From Penium margaritaceum (lineage: Eukaryota; Streptophyta; Zygnematophyceae; Desmidiales; Peniaceae): a stretch of 64,000 nucleotides of DNA. The DNA lies in contig SZWC01003899.1 of assembly GCA_023375785.1 (NCBI GenBank), positions 37,563 through 101,562 on the forward strand, given 5' to 3'. Below are positions 51,914-61,709 of this stretch, one piece after another (positions within the stretch are counted from its first letter, which is position 1; the number at the start of each line of letters is the position of its first letter). A program made the position numbers and the translations under genes. The notes under the pieces are model-generated. The model searched no databases and had not been told where the DNA came from. It saw only the letters and a program-made list of their open reading frames with translations.

Positions 51914-52363
51914 ATCCTCAGGATCAAGTACCAACCAGCATTTGCAAATCGCAACGTAGATGCTCTTAGCCGGTTACCACGGGAAGGGTGGAAGGATCGC
52001 AGCTCCCTCGAAACACCATCATACGGAGGTGATCCACCTTCGCCCGAGCCCCCTTCTGGCAAGGCTGTTCTGATACAGGGTCAAGCACGTGATCTCACCG
52101 TAGAGGAGTACCACTGGGCATACCCTCTTGACGGATTCCCTCAACACGATGATGACGTTGGCCACATCAATGTGCGACACAAGACTGATCTCTTCAAGGA
52201 TGCGCCTGGATGGACGCACAAGGAATATGGGGATTGGCTTCGCCACATGTGGCACGACTCTGCCCATACACCCACGGTGCACACCCCGCCAGTTGTGACG
52301 CCGACGCCAACAAGTGCGGTCCGTTCATTAGCAGCGGACGCCATCCGGCAATTCTTCGATTGA
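51914..52363 (+). pseudogene. RNase H C-terminal end and tether in shifted frame
   Basis: Frame 2 after TAA 51911 encodes the conserved NRNVDALSR end of the RNase H region, then a ~120-residue hydrophilic segment (EEYHWAYPLDGFPQ, EYGDWLRHMWHDS) that I do not recognise. It ends at TGA 52361-52363, but the same frame continues at once into the next segment. Confidence 0.65.
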
Positions 52364-52372
52364 ACTCACCTC

Positions 52373-52999
52373 GTGCTACCCTGGATAGATGTCCTTACCC
52401 ATCTGCCAGGGCAAATTACACAGCAGGAGACCTTCTTTCAAGAAATCAACGCTGCACTGGCATCATTTGGTTGGAGAGTCAACTGTTGGCTCGAGTCGCC
52501 AGGTCACCGCATGATGAGGGATCATGTCGATGGGACCCGACGGACTGTCCACGAGATCCTCGAGGCGGGAGCCCTTGCATGGCGACCCATGATATTGTGC
52601 CGTCAACCGATGCCGGAGTACATCTGTACCCTCGTCTCATGCACTGTCTGGATTACCAGTGTGAAATTCATTGCTATCGTGGATACCGGGGCAACGCATA
52701 CCATAGTCGCCATGGGCGTCATCCGGCGGTTTAATTGGTCGAAACTCATTCGAGCTGTCGGCCTCTGCTTCGGCACCGCGGGAGGGGAGATCACCCAATC
52801 CGAGGGTCAAATTGATTCATTTCCCCTTCAGGTCGGAAACATCCACTGAAGCTTGCCGGTCCAAGTGTGTGAATCATCCATATATGATGCTCTCCTTGCG
52901 AACGATTGGTTGATGGCATGCGACGTGATAATTTTGCTCGGGGGTAAATGCATGACGCTGCACGATGATGACGGGGCGCCATCATACGTCCCGCTCTAG
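52373..52999 (+). pseudogene. Second retropepsin-like protease, DTG intact
   Basis: In frame with the preceding RNase H tail. An ~95-residue N-terminal part is followed by FIAIVDTGATHTIV, with catalytic Asp at 52682-52684 (residue 104 of the open segment) in a regular D-T-G-A motif. TGA 52847 interrupts the domain; reading on gives YDALLANDWL, the counterpart of YDVLLGTDYL in protease 1. Stops follow at 52997, 53024 and about 53051. Similarity to protease 1 runs through the whole domain, including WR-x-M-x-L upstream. A second protease between RNase H and integrase is not part of standard Ty3/gypsy order. Confidence 0.78.
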
Positions 53000-55159
53000 T
53001 TTGAAGCAACAGAAGTGCCACCTTAGCGGAATGCTCGATTGCTGACGGGGTAGACTGTCTCCACCAGCCGCTCAGCACATGCGGGCAATCAGTCCACCGG
53101 CGCCCGCTTCATGAGACTCGTCGCTGACGCACCGGCATTATCTACGGACAAGAGTGAATCTCCAAAAGATCATGCACCGTATCCGACGGAGGTGCATGCT
53201 CGCATCGTGCAACACATGCAGGCGACGACGGGAGCTTTGGAAGACATCGTTCTCCTTGAAGAACGCGTCTCCACACGATCGGCGGGGATTCGAGGTGACC
53301 CTCCAGCACATGAACACGACCTGGAGCCTGACATGCCCCTCGCCCTCCGACGACCACGGCGGCCCGCCCATCCCGCCCGAACCACCCGGGCATCGTCTCG
53401 TGGACCCCGACGGCAACCCCCAAATTCTTGTTCACGCAGTTCACGCCGTTCACACAGCCAACTATCCACGACGGAGACAGACGCAGCTTTGGACGGTCTG
53501 CAACACGCTTCTCACGTGACTGCTACAGACGAACGACGACTGATGAACACCACCGACGCTACGCCAGAGATGGCACACACTGCCGGGACACGATATGAGT
53601 ACGAACTCGCGGACAGCACGGTGTACGCGGGTGCTCCTTCTGTGTTGGAGGCCCGTGCGCTCGCAGCTTTTCTCACTATGGCCAATGCGGCGGATCTTCT
53701 CCACGACCTGGGCATGGACGATCCCTGCCCGGCACCCCCACCTTCACCAGAGGTACCGGACCCCCACGGTGGCGAAGCACTGTGGCAAGTATTCGCACAC
53801 CATATCAGCCAGAATCGAGCATGGGCAGGAAGAGTGGAGAGGCTCAGGGAGCAACACACGACATGGCTGAAGTCGTACGCGGACCATGTGCGCAGTTCTG
53901 CTGCCAACCTGGTGTGAGTTAGGACAGCCCTCTTTGCATGCGAATCTGCCCGCATCGACAGCCAACAGCGTGTCCAACAGCAAGAAACACAAGTGGCAAC
54001 TATCCAAGCAAGGCTTCGGGAGGTGCGAAGCCTGCAAGATGCATGGAACGAGGCGGCTGACAGAGGGGATGACCCACCCGCAGTTGAAGGACAACGTCTC
54101 ATTGACCAACGCGCATAAGTGGGGCGAACCCTTAGGACGACACGTGCAGAGATGGTTCGCTTCACTTCAGGACTGGAGCAGCTCGAGGCGCAACGTTCCA
54201 ATCTACGGCAGCTACGAACGGAGTGCGAGGAGGCGTGGACAGCCGTCTGTGCAAGATTGCAGGACATGACACAGCAACGGGCAAGAATTCTGGCCCTCCG
54301 AGAGAACGTCTCCCAGCAGTACCGTACCATCTGCATGCTGGTTGACCAGGCCAAGCAGCTCATCGATGAGCGCGAACGGTGCCCGCAACAACAGTTACAC
54401 GGTGATGTGACTCGCGCATTCATCACGCATGCCGTGCACAGGCTGGAGAATGAGTGGGAGGAGCACCTCGAGGAATTGCGGCACCTCTATCCACTGGACT
54501 TTTCTACCGCCGACCGTCCAGTAGCCTTCCGCTGCTTCTTGCACTGGACCATGACCCCCGAACATCCCAAACACGTCCAGCTTGGCCTTCTTCCAGTCCT
54601 GACGACAAGCTTCAATCTGCACCATCATGACTTCCTACGCTTCCTTTACTCCCTTGACCTCTGTCTTGGCCCCGAAGCACGCGCTTTCCGCTGCTTCCTG
54701 GACTGGACGGTGCAACGTCGCCAGCGGGGTCCCCTCCTTGCGAACCTATATCCTTTCGGTCGCCATGGAGTCATGCTGCGGGCCTCCTACCGCCATGTGG
54801 AAGACGATCCGCACGATCATGCACGCCTCACACGCATCTTCCCAGCACGGACGGCCAACCCTCGCGATGGAATGGCACTACGGATGTTCATGCGCTGGCT
54901 TCACCGCCAGCGACTCGGTTCCCCCTCCTCGGCGTCCAGTTTGAGCACCACCAGTGAGGAATCGCCTCGTGACCGCGAGGAGCTCTCCTCAGCGGACCAA
55001 CCACCATCAACCGCCATCCCGCCTTTGGCGGTTGTTCCCCCTCCTCCCTCGCTGCCAACTCGAGTGGAAAACGGCATGGGTCCGGCGCGCCCTCGGCCCG
55101 CACCACCCCTCAGCACAACAGACACCTCTCCGGCGACGGCGTTGCTTGCGGTGGGATAG
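53000..55159 (+). pseudogene. Coiled-coil region with CFL-x-W repeats, unrecognised
   Basis: Frame 2 continues through stops at 53915 and 54116 to TAG 55157. The first ~130 residues are Arg/Pro/Ser-rich and disordered-looking. From about 53800 to 54400 it is Gln/Glu/Arg/Leu-rich with heptad-like spacing (VQQQETQVATIQARLREV; LEQLEAQRSNLRQLRTE), a likely coiled coil. Then a motif recurs three times: AFRCFLHWT (~54525), AFRCFLDWT (~54687) and ALRMFMRWLHRQR (~54880), each followed by basic or polar residues. The end is Pro/Ser-rich. I do not recognise a family. A structural or scaffolding role between protease 2 and integrase is only a guess. Confidence 0.6.
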
Positions 55160-55757
55160 GCACCCTCTTCCTCTACTTCTCCTCCACCCCCTTTTGTCCT
55201 GACCGCCGTAAGACCCTCAATGCGCTGCCAGTCTCTGGCCCTCATCACGTCCCCTTTTTTCTCCCTCTTCCCCTACTGCTCCCGTGTCATTGGCATCCTA
55301 GGCCGCGGTGCTGCCGGCGAATCATCCACCGTCTCGAGGCGGAGAAGGACCTGCACCAACCCGCTCTCCTCTCCCGGAAGCGCCCGCCGCATCAAGAGCG
55401 GCGCCACTTACGGTGGATGATCCACCGGCCATCCCCGAGCCGTCGCCTGCAGGAGTCCACCCCGGTGGAGCCAGCACGCTAGCCGCTGATGCAGCTCCTG
55501 CCGTGCCCCCAATCACTGCACGACGTATTTCATCCCGCATTTGGCGTCCCGCTACGACGACTTCCACGGGCACAGCGGACCCAGCCGTCACGCGAAGTTC
55601 CTCTAGGCGCACACGGACTGACGCCCTCATACCTGGGGCGGGCGAGGAGCAGCATCAAGCTGAGTCTGCAAGTGGAGCATCTCTACCACCAGAATCCTTT
55701 GAGGAATCGCGATGTCGCCTCTTAGCCCTGGCACCGGGAGGCAACCTGGAGCACTAG
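55160..55757 (+). pseudogene. Pro/Ala/Ser-rich linker before integrase, frame change
   Basis: The chain changes from frame 2 to frame 3 at about 55250-55310. The frame-3 ORF 55308-55757 is Pro, Ala, Ser and Thr-rich (EAPAASRAAPLTVDDPPAIP) and ends LLALAPGGNLEH at TAG 55755. No domain is visible. The frame continues into integrase. Confidence 0.5.
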
Positions 55758-57301
55758 CAACAGGAGCCAGCGATCAAAACGTACGAGTGGTCTGATCGGG
55801 CATGAGCCCAAATCCTATCTGGAGGCCGCACCATGGTGGAAGTTTACCCGGATGTCCACGTTCGCTCCGATGCAAAGGCCACACTTGACAAGTATGTGTG
55901 GCTACATGGACGACTCTAGAGACGTGAGGACGACGCATACCCACTGCGCTGGTGTACACCGGTGACGTTGCGGGACAAGCTGATCATGCAAGAGCATGAA
56001 CGCATGCACGCACGATCCGCCACCATATACAAGACTCTCGTCCCTCAAGTCTACTAGGTGGGATTAAAGAAGCAGATTGGGGAGGTCATTACCACATGTG
56101 GAACGTGCATCTGCCATCACCCTCGCCAACGAATCCATCAGGCCCGCTTCGTGTGCGCCCGTCTCGACGCACCTATGGAAAACGTTATCATCGACTTCCA
56201 TGGCCCCCTCCGTATCACCCAACGCAAAAACGTACACTGGATCCTCGGCATCGACCACATGACCAAGTGGGTCATGGCTCGGGCTGTCCCCAAGGCCGAC
56301 GCAGCGTATGCTACAGCGTTCCTAAAGGAGGAGGTCATCTACAGGAGAGGTGGGTGCAAGATTATCCAGTGTGACAATTAGTTGCACTTTGCCGGAACAT
56401 TCGCGGAAGTGCCCACCTATTTCAACATCCAGATCGACAATGGGACACCATATCGGCCGCAAGCACAAGGTCAGGTGGAACGTATGCACGAGGCCATCAC
56501 CCAAACCATCCGGAAGTTATCAGATGACAATGCGCAATGGGATGAGCAGCTGGAGGACATCGTCCACGAATACAATATCCCACCTCACTCTTCTACTAGC
56601 TTCTCACCCTACGTGCTTCGTCACGGCCAACAACATTGGACCATGGCCACCCTGCCGCTCCTGCCTGACGCGCCGGTGACGCCACGAGAGGAGGGTTCGA
56701 CAGTCACCGACGAAGTGGAATTCATGAAACAGCGGGGTGCTTGGCTTCAACGGTGCCTCCAAGAGGCTCGCACTTGGGGGTGTGTTGCAGCACAGCGTGG
56801 AGTGGACCGTGTCAATGCCGGCCTCATGCTCGATGACTTCCAGGTCGGTGACGGCGTGCGGCCGAAATGGGAAGAGGTGGGTAAGTCGCGGCACAATGAA
56901 GCAACGCTCCTCGACAAATGTTACCTGGTATGGACCGTCAATGGAGTATATGTGTGGCTCGAGGGCCGCCACACTTCCAATATTATGGTGCGCCGGGAAC
57001 AACTTGAGAAGCTCCCTGTCCGTTGGCAGACCCTCGCGGCCGGACGTCACCCACCCCGCATCGGTACCAACGACGATGTGGAGGAGGTGGCGGCTACGTT
57101 TGCAAGAATGCCTCAATCTCCAACTCGCCCACACCGCCCTCCCCCATCCATCACCACAACCGCAGCCCCTGTGGTCGACACGCCTACACCTTCGGCCGGG
57201 GGGACCCGGCTTGTTTCGTCGGATATTGGGGATACTCCCCCTACACGGCAGGGCAAGGAGGTACACAAGCAGGGAGCTAGGGCAAGCGCAACACCACAAT
57301 A
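55758..57301 (+). pseudogene. int: Ty3-like integrase, broken by stops
   Basis: The H2C2 zinc-binding domain has His codons at 55995 and 56007 (H-x3-H) and Cys codons at 56097 and 56106 (C-x2-C). TAG 56055 stands where a conserved Trp normally follows Tyr. Core acidic residues: Asp 56193 (IDFHGP), Asp 56373 (CDN) and Glu 56478 (GQVER), with 34 positions between the last two, close to the usual 35. Stops also occur at 55803, 55917 and 56379. A C-terminal module with FQVGDGVRPKW and VYVWLEGRHTSNIMV resembles the GPY/F region. The last part is Pro/Thr-rich, and TAA 57299 separates it from the downstream frame-3 ORF. No chromodomain is evident. Confidence 0.88.
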
Positions 57302-57755
57302 ACAGGAGAAGCAGGAAAGGGTAGCAGAGGAAGGGGTAGAACATGCTGCGATGGAAACAGAGGGCATCAGCAGGAAGCGACGTTGGACAGGGAAAGAAAA
57401 GCTCCCTACCGGGCGGATGAGGACCACTGAGGAGGCGCCATCAGGGATCGAAACACAAGTCAGGCGACAATCGCCTTCCCCCGAGGCCATCCCAAATGAG
57501 GTGTTAGAGGCTATGAGACAGCCAGTGCAGGACTCAAAGCAGGCACACCTGAGCCTCAGTGTGACATTTGGTACAACAACGACAGCCACGCGACAAAAGC
57601 GGGCCCAGCGGCCATGTGCTGGGACCATCCCACGTACAACGGATGATCAACCTACATCGACTGCAGCATTCGCTCAACATAGTCTGGATTTACTCATGTC
57701 GGCCGTGATGTCATCAGTGGTGCACCCCGGAAAACCCCAGCAACAGAAGGAATGC
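57302..57755 (+). pseudogene. Linker between integrase and Leu-Pro repeat
   Basis: Same frame as integrase after one TAA. Hydrophilic: a basic patch (SRKRRWTGKEK) then Glu/Pro/Thr-rich sequence. No domain recognised. A basic patch next to integrase could be a nuclear localisation signal; that is inference. Confidence 0.5.
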
Positions 57756-58793
57756 GAGGTGCTGCCACCTGTGGCACCTGCACCTAGCGCGGCGCCCGAG
57801 CAGCCAGCGCCAGGAGCAGTAGCAACAGAGCAGCGAGCACAGGAGGTGCTGCCACCTGCACCAGCTCCACTTGCGGAGGCGCTTGAGCCGCCTGCGCCAA
57901 TAGCAGCAGTAGCAGAGCAGCGGGCACAGGAGGTGCTGCCACCTGTGGCAGTTATACCCGGTGCAGCGCCTGAGCCGCCAGTGCCACCAGCAACTGCAGC
58001 AGAACAGCGGGCACAGGAGGTGCTACCACCTGCAGCAGGTACACTTGGCGAAGCACTCAAAGCGCCAACGTGAACAGCAGAAGCAGCAGGCCAGCGGGCA
58101 TAGGAGGTGCTGCCACCTGCGCCAGCTGCACCCGGCGCGGCGCCCAAGGCACCAGCGTCAACAGCAGCAGCAGCAGAACAACAAGCAAAGGAGGTGCTGC
58201 CACCTGCAGCAGCTGCACTTGGCGAGGCGCCCGAGCCGCTAGTGCTAACAGCCGCAGCAGCAGACCAATAGGCACACGATGTGCTGCCACCTGCGACAGC
58301 TGCACCCAGCGCGGCGCTCGAAGCGTCGGCGTTAACAACAGCAGCAGTGAAGCAGTAGGCACAGGAGGTGCTGCCACCTGCAGCAGCTGCACCTGGCAAA
58401 GCGCTCAAAGCCCCAACACCAACAGCAGCACCAGCAGACCAGTGGGCACAAGAGGTACTACCACTTGCGGCAGCTGCACCCTGCGCGGCGCCCGAGCCGC
58501 CAGCGCCACCACCAGTAGTAGCAGAGCAACGGGTACTGGAGGTGCTGCCACCTGCGGCGGCTGCACCCAGCGTGGCACTCGAAGCGCCGGCGTCAACAAC
58601 AACAGCAGCAGAGCAGTGGGCACAGGATGGGTTGCCACCTGCGGCAGCTACACCTAGCGAGGCGCCCGAGGCGCCAGCGCAACCAGCAGCAGCGGCAAAG
58701 CGACAGAAACAGGAGATTCCACCTTCAACAGCTGCACTCGGCACGGCGCCTGAGTCGCCGGCTCTACCAACAGCAACATCAATAACGGAGTAA
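57756..58793 (+). repeat. 87-bp minisatellite encoding ~12 units of a 29-aa Leu-Pro repeat
   Basis: Units begin EVLPPAAAAP, run through Ala/Pro/Glu-rich sequence and end near AEQRAQ. They are 87 bp apart with almost no indels, so frame is kept over about 1035 bp. Stops at about 58071, 58101, 58269 and 58356 lie in unit-internal Gln, Arg or Pro/Thr positions; the last unit ends at TAA 58791. In the penultimate Arg position, units read CGG, CGA, TGG, TAG or CAA. On the minus strand the same array leaves a long open frame that is a compositional shadow. Confidence 0.9.
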
Positions 58794-59375
58794 CGGCCAG
58801 AGGAGCAATGGAAGAAGAAACAAAGGGGGCCTCGAGAGACTCGCACCAGGGAAAAGAAGCAACGGAGAGAAAGGGAGAAGTAGGGAGAGGAAAGGGCGCC
58901 TCCACCGGCACACAAAGAGTAGTACATTTTGCTCCACATCCCTTCTTCAAGAGGGGAGCCACTCCCCCCTGATGACAGGTCCCTGTGGCCAACCAGTTCT
59001 CGGCTGGAAGCACCACTGGGACCAGGACAGCAGACACCAGCGCAGGAAGAGGAAGAGATTCGGCACAAAGGACTTGATTTAAGCATTGAGGTGGATGACC
59101 AGGATGAAGAGGAAGGAGAGGAGCATATGGCTCCACAACTCTGTGGAACCTGCAAACACCCAGTCGCTGAAATGGGAGACGTGGTGTATGAAGGATGCAG
59201 GGCCAGCCTCCATTTGGCGTGCTGTGACTTGGACCTCGACATCATGCATGACATCAAGATGTGTGAGGCCTGCGCAGCGAGCCTGAAGGAGAACATGGGG
59301 ATAGACAGTGAGGAGGAACTACACAAAGAGAGGGAGGAGGAGAGGACCCGCTCGGGCATTGGAGCTTCAGCCTAG
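58794..59375 (+). pseudogene. Charged linker and PHD-like finger 1
   Basis: Frame 3 continues after the repeat with a very basic stretch and two stops (about 58863, 58917), then an acidic stretch (DDQDEEEGEEH) and a zinc-finger-like module at 59142-59273: C-x2-C, then Y-x2-C-x4-H-x2-C and C-x2-C. Alignment with fingers 2 and 3 shows that the Tyr replaces the first Cys of the second pair, one base change from TGT. A glutamate-rich tail leads to TAG 59373. PHD fingers of this Cys4-His-Cys3 type usually read histone tails; here that role is only inferred. Confidence 0.65.
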
Positions 59376-59384
59376 AATTCCAGT

Positions 59385-60068
59385 GTGCCGCAAGACAAGA
59401 AAGAGCCATGCAGCAACTGTGAAGAGCTTATGAATGCCACCACTTCGTTCCGTTGCTTCGTGTGCAGACATCCTGTGCACGCAGCCTGCCATGATCCAAA
59501 GATATGGACCCGCCTGAAAGTGGTCGGGTGCAAAAAGTGTACACCTCTCATGCACCAAAAGGCGGACAAAGAGGACAAAAGGAAGAACAGACCCGCTCCC
59601 AAGCGGTGGATTGAGAGATGTCAAGTCTGTGGAGAGCCACACAACCGCACGGAAGCGAGCTGGTGTTATGAGTGTAAAGCACCTCTCCACCCCAGGTGTG
59701 GGACAAATATCCCAGGGTTGGGACAGCACTGCAAGGACTGCATCCGGAGGTTAGTAAGAGAGGAGCAGGAGGTCAGCAAGGAGGATGGACAGGCTGCTGG
59801 GCCAAGTGTTTCTGGAATAGAAGAAACGGAAGAGTGTGGAAAGTGCAAGCGGTCGGTGAGGACGGAAAAGAAGCGCCGCTTCAATTGCGGGGTGGCCCTC
59901 CACTATATCTGTGGGGAAGAGGAGTTACTGCAACACAAAGCAGTGCATGTCTGTCCGGCTTGTGCCCCGGAGCTGAAAGGAAGAATGTGGAAGGAGAAAA
60001 GGGAATGGGAAAAAGGAAGGTCAGCGAGTGGCGGAAGTGGAATGGCGCCTGCGTTGCACGGAATGTGA
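59385..60068 (+). pseudogene. Three tandem PHD-like zinc fingers (2-4)
   Basis: Same frame as the preceding segment, one stop later. Finger 2 (59409-59540): C-x2-C ... C-x2-C-x4-H-x2-C ... C-x2-C, complete. Finger 3 (59619-59741): same spacing, with Trp just before the second Cys pair (SWCYEC), complete. Finger 4 (59835-59963): first Cys of the second pair is Arg, otherwise complete. The modules are joined by Lys/Glu-rich spacers. The real frame leaves this ORF at about 60009-60014, where an A5 run marks a frameshift, and continues in frame 1. Cys4-His-Cys3 spacing fits PHD fingers; RING is less likely given His placement. Could be a captured host gene; continuity with integrase frame favours part of the element. 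Confidence 0.7.
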
Positions 60069-60897
60069 CAATTACGGTGCCACTGAATGATGTGAGGGAT
60101 GCCACCAACCGCTCCATCGACCATGTGGGCAGATGCTGCCAGGAGTGCGACATCACTACGACAGGTGTGTGGCAAGGCTGCGACTTCTAGAGGCCCGGGC
60201 ATGAGACCAGAAGCGGCAACGAGAAGAAGATCAGCAGGGCGCAGGAGTTAGGGCAGCACCACGCTTGTATGCAGAATCCCACCCAGTGGAGCAACTCTAC
60301 CACTATGCAGTGGCATTGCCTGGACACGAGGGAGTGGCGGCTCGGAAAGCGGTCTTGGCCATGAAGGCGCTAGGGAACAGGGATGTTCCCGAAGTCAGGA
60401 GGAAGGTGCTGACAATGGTAAATGAAGCGTTGGCAGTAACGCCCCAATGGTGCCTCTTGATAGACCAGCCGCCACCGGCAGCACCACGACCACCAGTCCC
60501 ACAGGGACCAAACTTGCAACCCCATTCTCTTCCACCCCCGGCGGATGATCAGTCTACCCGGCATCTAGACATATCAAGTGCACAAAGGAGGATACAGCAG
60601 GGACGTGGAGCTGAGGACGGGGAAGAGGCCAGGACACCTGGGTGCCCTAGGACAACGGGGCGCCCCGGGGATCCGGCTGATCATGCACCGGAGCGTCGAT
60701 GGGACCACCCCATGACCTTGGGAGGGCAACAAAAGGAAAGAGGAGTAGAAGGAGACCCCCACCAGTTTCCGCGGGCAAGGAAATCGACGTCTGGAGGGGT
60801 GCACGACGCATACCAAGGGGGACGAAGGGCGGCGGCAGAAGTAGACGTGGGGATAACACGAGCCCCACGCAGCGCGGGTGCAGGATTGCTGATGTAA
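60015..60897 (+). pseudogene. PHD-like finger 5 and unrecognised helical domain
   Basis: Frame 1 after the A5 frameshift. Finger 5 (60055-60168) has C-x2-C, C-x2-C-x4-H-x2-C and a final Cys; TGA 60088-60090 lies exactly where finger 3 has Trp before its second Cys pair, so TGG to TGA is the likely change. After another TGA near 60202, an open stretch from 60265 encodes a compact-looking ~75-residue segment (YAESHPVEQLYHYAVALPGH ... LTMVNEALAV), then Pro-rich and Gly/Arg-rich sequence to TAA 60895. The compact segment is not recognised. Confidence 0.55.
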
Positions 60898-61123
60898 CAA
60901 GGAAGGAGCGACGGGCCGTAGGGGCCTGAGATTGAAGTAGGAGCGGGGCAAGGAAGAGCAAGCAGGGAGGCCAGAGCAGGGGCGGGGCGAGAACTAGGTA
61001 GATGGATCAGGGGCAAGGCAGTGGGAGGAAGAGAGATCAGGGGCACAGGTGCGGAGGAGGATGAAGGAGAGCAGACGACACAGCGTGCGGGTAGTTGCCC
61101 ATGGTGCGAGAGGAGGATGTATC
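60898..61123 (+). pseudogene. Continuation with start of PHD-like finger 6, cut by copia-2
   Basis: Frame 1 continues after TAA and TAG (~60919) with Gly/Arg/Glu-rich sequence to SCPWCERRMY. The C-x2-C (Cys codons 61096 and 61105) looks like the first half of another finger. The frame is then lost at the TGTTAGC end of the copia-2 LTR at 61124. Confidence 0.5.
61119..61123. repeat. Presumed 5-bp target site of copia-2 (one side)
   Basis: GTATC precedes the LTR edge. The partner copy would lie beyond the window, so it is unconfirmed. Confidence 0.35.
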
Positions 61124-61333
61124 TGTTAGCTACTGAGCTAACCACCTCTGGCAGAGAAGCCGCAAAACCAAAAAGCTCACAAAGGTTTTTAGGCCTTCTT
61201 CCTTTGTTGACATGTGTCATGCACCCCAAACTTAATCAGGCATACACTTCACCTTCAAGAGTACTAACGCCTTAGCATTACATCTCAAGAAGAGCTCAAG
61301 TCGTCAATACGCAAGAGAGCATCAAGCAAGGGT

Positions 61334-61334
61334 N
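61334..61334. other. Single N in copia-2 LTR
   Basis: Ambiguous base or gap placeholder. I did not find a flanking duplicate immediately around it. Confidence 0.6.
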
Positions 61335-61708
61335 TGATTGATCAGCATGCAAGACAAGTCCTTTTATAGCTGTCTGTCCAGTCCTAGAACTCAAAAGCAC
61401 ATTCCTGGGAAGTGGCCTGAACCAGCCACATCACCAATAAACTTGCACTGTGGGCTTGACACATAAGCATCCTAGTGTCAAGGTGACAGACCAACCATGT
61501 AGCGTCCAAGAAGCTACGGACTTTCTTTCTTGGAAGCTTCCATAGCAAACAAGATATGCATGGGGCCAGGATCGACCTCATGACCTCTCACTTGGCCAAA
61601 TCAACAAAATGGCCAAGGTAACCACTCACCCACATGGTGTACTCACAGGTCATATCTCACAAGAGACAGAGCATAGTTGAGTCACACTACAACGGATCTA
61701 GGGGTCAT

Positions 61709-61709
61709 N
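61709..61709. other. Single N joining duplicated LTR sequence
   Basis: Left and right flanks repeat about 315 bp almost exactly, as expected for two overlapping contig ends placed side by side. Confidence 0.85.

Larger units (their letters stand above)
46217..61123 (+). mobile_element. Decayed giant Ty3/gypsy-like element, 5' truncated, interrupted at right
   Basis: One coding chain can be followed for about 14.9 kb: frame 3 (to ~48980), frame 1 (to ~51884), frame 2 (to ~55250), frame 3 (to ~60010), frame 1 (to 61123). Its parts in order are acidic N-terminal region, Gag, protease 1, reverse transcriptase-RNase H, protease 2, coiled coil, integrase, Leu-Pro repeat, PHD-like fingers. Protease-RT-RNase H before integrase is the Ty3/gypsy order. 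No LTR is visible at the left, where coding-like sequence abuts satellite, and the right end is cut by copia-2. Typical Ty3 elements are about 5-7 kb internally, so this is unusually large. That the downstream cassette belongs to the same element is inferred from continuous frame and similar decay. Confidence 0.75.

Noticed and set aside
53512-54426. 304-codon minus-strand open frame rich in Ser, Arg and Cys
   Set aside because: Antisense shadow of the GC-rich coiled-coil region; no recognised motif.
57674-59359. 561-codon minus-strand open frame rich in Ala, Gly and Ser
   Set aside because: It is the antisense of the in-frame Leu-Pro minisatellite and finger region; low complexity with no domain.
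57302-61123. Envelope-like gene downstream of integrase
   Set aside because: No signal peptide, transmembrane segment or fusion-peptide-like stretch; sequence is Pro/Ala repeat and Cys/His fingers.
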